The notes under the pieces were generated by a model that searched no databases, had not been told where the DNA came from, and saw only the letters and a list, made by a program, of their open reading frames with translations. Shown piece after piece: positions 30,901-36,900 of a DNA stretch of 64,000 nt. Each line of letters starts with the position of its first letter. Positions within the stretch are counted from its first letter, which is position 1. Position numbers and translations under genes: made by a program. This DNA is from CAZAYY01 sp964489525 (GTDB lineage: Bacteria > Chloroflexota > Anaerolineae > Anaerolineales > JABWBV01), in the NCBI GenBank assembly GCA_964489525.1, contig CAZAYY010000004.1, forward strand, positions 186,001 through 250,000, written 5' to 3'.

Positions 30901-33900
30901 GACCCAGGATTACCTTCTTGGCGATTCCCATCCAGGCAGCGCTCCGCAGTTAAACGCAGCGCCAAAAGGGGATAAAATCCTGTCAAGACCGGTTACCCCA
31001 GCTGTCGATTCTTCCCGGCTTGGTGGAAAAGATTCTTTTGTAGGTTGGCCCCAGTCCTTATTCGGTCTGGCCAATACCCGGTCTGCTGGCGGCCTGGATT
31101 CCAGTTTCAGTGATGACGGCGTGTTTTTAGGGCACCTGCCCATTACGGATTTAAAACTTGGGACGGTGGGTCGACAGTCCGACGGAAGCCTGGTTGCAAT
31201 TGTGGGCGGGCTGGACGATCTTGCCGTTGCAAGGTATACATCTGCCGGGGTTTTGGATTCTACATTTGGTGTTTCCGGGATGGCTAATCCGGATCTTTCG
31301 AATATGCTTGGCGCTCAGGTAAATTTCACCGTTGGAAACGCTATTGCCATTCTGGGGGATGACAGCATCCTGGTTGCCGGGTATTCATTCTACGAATTTA
31401 ACACGCCAAACCAGGCTGATTTTCTGTTGGTGCGTTTTACATCCGATGGCGACCTGGATGAGAATTTTGGTACTGGAGGGGTTGTTGTCACACCTGTCGG
31501 TTCTGCTGATGATCTTGCCAATGATATGGTTGTTCAACCCGACGGTAAAATCCTCCTGGTTGGCTCTACCGAAACAGGCTTTTGGCTTGATTTCGCCATG
31601 GTGCGCTACAACCCGGATGGCTCCCTCGACGAGGACTTTGGCACCAATGGTAAGGTGGTTTCTTCGATCGGGAGTGAGGGACGGGACATTACGAATGAAC
31701 GCGCTTATGCAGTGAGTATGCAGCTTTTTGGGGAGGGAACTAAAATTTTGATCGGCGGCGTTAGCTGCTGCAAATTTGGGCCTATCGCCCATGGGTATAT
31801 GGTGCTTGCCCGATACAACCTGAATGGCACCCTGGATGACACATTTGGGGTAAATGGATTTGTTGAAACCGATTTTGCCGCCGGAAGTTCTGTCGTCCGC
31901 GATATGGCAGTGGATAACACGGGCAAGATTTTTGCAGTAGGTCAGTTGGAATTCTTCAACGCACACCCTAATGGTTCCAGCGACACCATCCTGGTCGTTT
32001 ATGATGTGGATGGCATTGAGCTTGCCTCGGTTCAAACGCACATCTCCGTGGGTGATGATCCGACCCGAATAGAGGTGCTTGAAAGCGGCATGGTGATTGT
32101 GGGCGGAACCTCCGGGGTTCCTTATGATTATTACGGTTTTGCCCTTGCGCGGTACACCCCTTATGCTCCTTCTCGTGGGACCATCGCTCTCGACCCATCT
32201 TTTGGGGTCAATGGTGTCGTCTTTGATGATTTCTTTTATGGGGCCAATGTGGTTGCGGGGGGGATGCTCATCCAACCTGATCAGAAAATTGTGATGACTG
32301 GTTGGGCTGAAACAGGAAACATTGAGGTGCCTCTGAATGTGCCAGCGCTGGCGCGTTTTCTCGGAAGCGAATCATCCCCCACTCCCAGCCCAACGCCTGA
32401 TCCCAACATAACCCCCAGCGCAACACCCACACAAACGCCCACCCCAACCTCGGTGGCTCCGGGCAGCCTGGGCGTTCTTTTGGTGGATAATGATGGAAAC
32501 GCCCCGGATGTTCTTGCTTCATATACTGGCGCTCTGGCAGATCTCGGTGTGGATTTTGATGTTTGGAGTAGCACCGGGAATCTTCCCGACACTTCTGTTT
32601 TAGAGGGCTATTCCGCCATCATCTGGTTTACTGGTGCCATTTATACGGCTGATACCGGGCCTAACGCTGCAGCAGAAATCAGTTTGAGTGGGTTTTTGGA
32701 TAACGGGGGCTGCTTCTTGATTAGCAGCCAGGATTATCATTATAATCGCGGGAAAACAGATCTGATGACCGGATATCTCGGCGTGGACACCATTGGTGAT
32801 GACTCTGGCGGCTATACCATTGTGACTGGACTCAACCTGTACGCTGGTTTAGGGGGGGCAGTTCTGACTTACCCGTTTGCAAATTATTCCGACACCTTTA
32901 CGCCAAAAGTGGACTCAAACGTCAGGGCTGCCTTCATCGGCGATAACAGCAATATTGCTGGTGCAGTCGTCGACACAGGCTCCTACCTCACCACCTATGC
33001 AGCATTCCCGTTGGAGGCAATGACATTGAATGCGAGAGTAAACACTATTGGAGCTTTTCTGAACCGCTGCGCAGAACTTCAGGTAACACAGACTCCAACG
33101 CCTACCCCATCTTCAACATCCACTAGCACACCATTGCCAACTGCGACAGCGACACAGACGCCGTCAGCAACCGCGACCAATACGCCAACACCCACACAGA
33201 CCCCATCTGCAACCCCAACAAGCACCCCATCGCCCACCGCTGGCCCAGTGGACATCCTGCTCGTTGATGATGATTTCAACGATATCAATTCCCTCCCCTA
33301 TTACTTGGCCGCTCTTGATCTATATGGGTATGGATATGACATCTGGGATACACAGACCGGAAACTTTCAACCCAGCCCTGCACTGCTGGCGAATTACACC
33401 AAAGTGATTTGGTTCACGGGATATGATGGATTCGGCCCGGATTTCAACTCAGAAGGAAATTATAAAGCGTGGCTGGATGCTGGCGCCTGTCTCTTCGTGA
33501 CCAGCCAGCAATATCCGTATTACTGGGCGTTCATTTCAACGCTCCTTCCCGATTACCTGGGTGTGGAGGGTTTCGTCAACGATGCAGGCGATTACACCAG
33601 CATCACCGGCCAAGGGCCGGTTTTTGGCAGCCTGGGGTCACTGGCCCTATTTTATCCATTTCTGGATGGTTCAGACACCATAACCAAAACTGCCTCTTCA
33701 CAAACAGCCTTCATCGGGAATAATGGGAACCTGGCAGGCATCACGAAAGATACCGGAACCTACCAGACAGCGTATATGGCTTTCCCGCTGGAAGCCCTGA
33801 GCCTGCAAGATCGAGCGGAAATTCTTCACGCCTTCCTGTCCTGGTGCAATCCTGGGCAACCTGTCCCAACACCAACAAACACACCCACACATACACCAAC

Positions 33901-36900
33901 CCCAACGGCCACGCGTACGCCAACCCCAACCACGACACCCACCAACACTGCAACACCCACCGCCACTCCGACAAACCCGGCAACTGCAACACCCACCATG
34001 ACCCCTACTCTGGAGGAGAGCGTGTGGATTAATATCAGCCAGGTGCCAGCAATCACGTTGACAGATATTGAATTGGTCAAAATCCAGGTTAATGGCGAGG
34101 CTACTGCTGGACTTAAACAAGTTCGAATGCGAATTGCGGGTGAAACCATCCTGGAACAGAACTGGGCGCCTGGGCAAGCGGTTGAGTTTGACCTTGTTCG
34201 CTATTGGTCACCCGTGCTGTTGGCAGATGGAACCCATACGATGATTGCCTCTCTCGAAAACCAGGCTGGCGATGTGGTTACCGATACCGTTCAAATCACT
34301 GTCGAAATTCAACCACCGGTCATCAGCCTGGGTAGCAACCTTTTCACCGGATTGGACAACGAAAATGGCAAATTGACTTTGTACGGGCTGGCAGGAGACC
34401 CGATTGGTTTGAAAGCAGTGGAAGTGACTATTGGCAACCCGTTGCGCGAGACCATTGTTTTGGCTGCTCAGATAAGCGAACCTGTCGAAGGTGAATCTGC
34501 CTGGTCGGCGGTTTGGCCGTTGGTTCCGGGGAACTTGCCGGATGGCGAAACGTATTCAGTAACTGTCAAGGCAACCAACCTCGCAAACCGGGAAACCACC
34601 ATTGTGGATTCTGTCTTTGTTGACCTGTTATCGCCTGAGGAGGTTGCCCTCCAAATGTTGGTGAATGGCAGCCCTATTGATCCAGGTGCACAGATTAATG
34701 GAGGTGTTCAAGTTGATTTGTCCTGGACCCAAAGCGCGGATTCAAGCGGAGTGGAAAGCTATACAGCCGGTTGGCGTTTCACAACTGCGGAAGGCAATAT
34801 CAGCACGGATTTAACCCTTTATGGCCCGGCCGGCCCGCGCTTGCATACCATCAATGCCCAAGAAGCCATGAAACAAGAAGCGATTCTTGGAATTACAGAC
34901 ACCTATGGGAATACTCGATGGCAGCAGCTTTCGTCCATTTATTCTGATTCGAGACTTACGCCAGACTATATTCTGCTTGATGCGGATCGCAGTAACACTT
35001 ACCATGAGTGGATGTTCAGTGGATGTACCGATATTGGTGTAGATCGAAAAATCAACAACCTCGCGCCCGAAGCTGCGGCTTTAGAAGAGGAGCAGCGTTT
35101 CTTTATTTCGTGGAACTTGGAAGCCCTCCGGTTGGCCTGGACTGGTGCAAATTGGTCTGGTGATGGTGACCTTTTCATTTACCTGGGTTCTCGACCGGGA
35201 GGCACCAACTCCGCCTATGTTCCGGCCGGGTTTACGGGAGTAGGAACAATCTCCCTGTATACGATGGGTGCGGATTATGCCATTCATATCAAAGATTCAA
35301 ATACTGCATACTTAATAGAGTGGAATTCTACTGCGGGAACCTGGAGCAATGCTGTTCAACTAACAAGCCAGCAGTACCAGTACCAAGCGAATTTATATGA
35401 AGGGCAAACCGACCTCTACATCCCATTCAGTTTGATTGCGTATGTGCCAGGCCAACCGTTGGATCTGGTTGCGTATGCCACAGAAGAAGGCCAACTTAAT
35501 ATTTGGGGTGCCATGCCGCCAAATAATCCCCACAACAGTTCGTTGGCGGTCTCCAATATTTTCTCGACTGCTTATTCGAAAACATTTTACAATCGGTATA
35601 TCTGGGGCTCGCTCACTTCTGGGGTTTGCCCAAATGGTAAATATCCCGGGAATGGACTGCGAACCGACCAGGCTCTCTACCTGGATACGGATGTCAGGAT
35701 AACCATCACAGCGGAACCTCTCGGCAGCGTGTACAGTTTTAATGGGGACAACCTGTATGGCCTGGACGATTTTCTGCTAACCCAGGACACTGCCGCACAA
35801 GACCCAAGTATCTCATCCCTCATTGATCTTTCCAGTATGGCGTATCCGGAAGTCGGGCCAGCCCAGGTAATTACATATACAGTCACGTATATTAACGAAG
35901 GGACGGATCCTGCGGATGGGGTAATCCTGGCTGTTGAGGCTTTCTTTGCCCTTCGCAGTAATGCCACGAACCGCTCAGACCCATGGGTGATTCAAATTGG
36001 CGATCTTCAGCCAGGTGCTTCTGGAACCCTGACCTTTACAGCTCGGGTTGACGCAGACGGAAATGGCCAGGCGCAATATGCTTCTTGCCGCCAGCAAAAT
36101 TCAGAGGAGGCATGCCGAAAGCACCTTGATTGGGCTACCCTTGAAGCCCTGGTTTTTGACAGCAGCCATCCAGAATCTGGTCTGCCAGTGGATTGGATTT
36201 GGGTCAATCACCGAGTGGACAGCCGTGTTCCGGAATTCTTCGGAATTCAGGTGGGTGAAGCCCTTCTTTCCAGCGGATTGAACTTGTTATCCGGCTATGC
36301 CTATGCTGAATCGGATATTTCCCAGATAAACCTTGAAATTCAAAACCCGGGTCGGGCATCTCAAGTCATCATGTGTCCGGATTCCACGCCCTCTGATGGT
36401 TCCTGGGATTGTGAAATCAATTTGACTGGGTTAACCGGTGGAATTGAACCTGTGGATGGGAGTATATACCAGATTCGCAGCCAGGCTGTGAATGAACATG
36501 GTTTTGCAAGCAACTGGAGCCTTTGGCAGGCATATACTGTGGACAACCTTGCTCCCACCATTGAACTGACCCAAACCAACCTGATCTCGGATGGCGTTTT
36601 GACGAACGACTCTACATATTCCCTGGCGGGATTGATAATGGATAATTTTGGTGTAAAGGGAGTGGATGTTTGTGTGGATGGGGTCTGCTTAAGCGCAACC
36701 CTGGCCTCAGAAAAGATTGCCCCTGTGGCTTATGAAATCGAAGATGTTCCTGACCACTCAATTCCGATTGAATCGGCGGCATGCCAGGTGAACCCCATCT
36801 TGCGCACATTTGAAATTCAAGAGAACTTCATTGTAGCCAGGGTAACGCTGGGATTCAATGCGGAGCATGCTTTGCGCGATCAACTGGTTTTGGAGCTCAC

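Noticed and set aside
31385..32275. Leftward open frame of 296 codons inside giant gene 1
   Set aside because: It lies opposite delta-60 repeat coding sequence, has no family signature or RBS, and is a by-product of the repeat codons.
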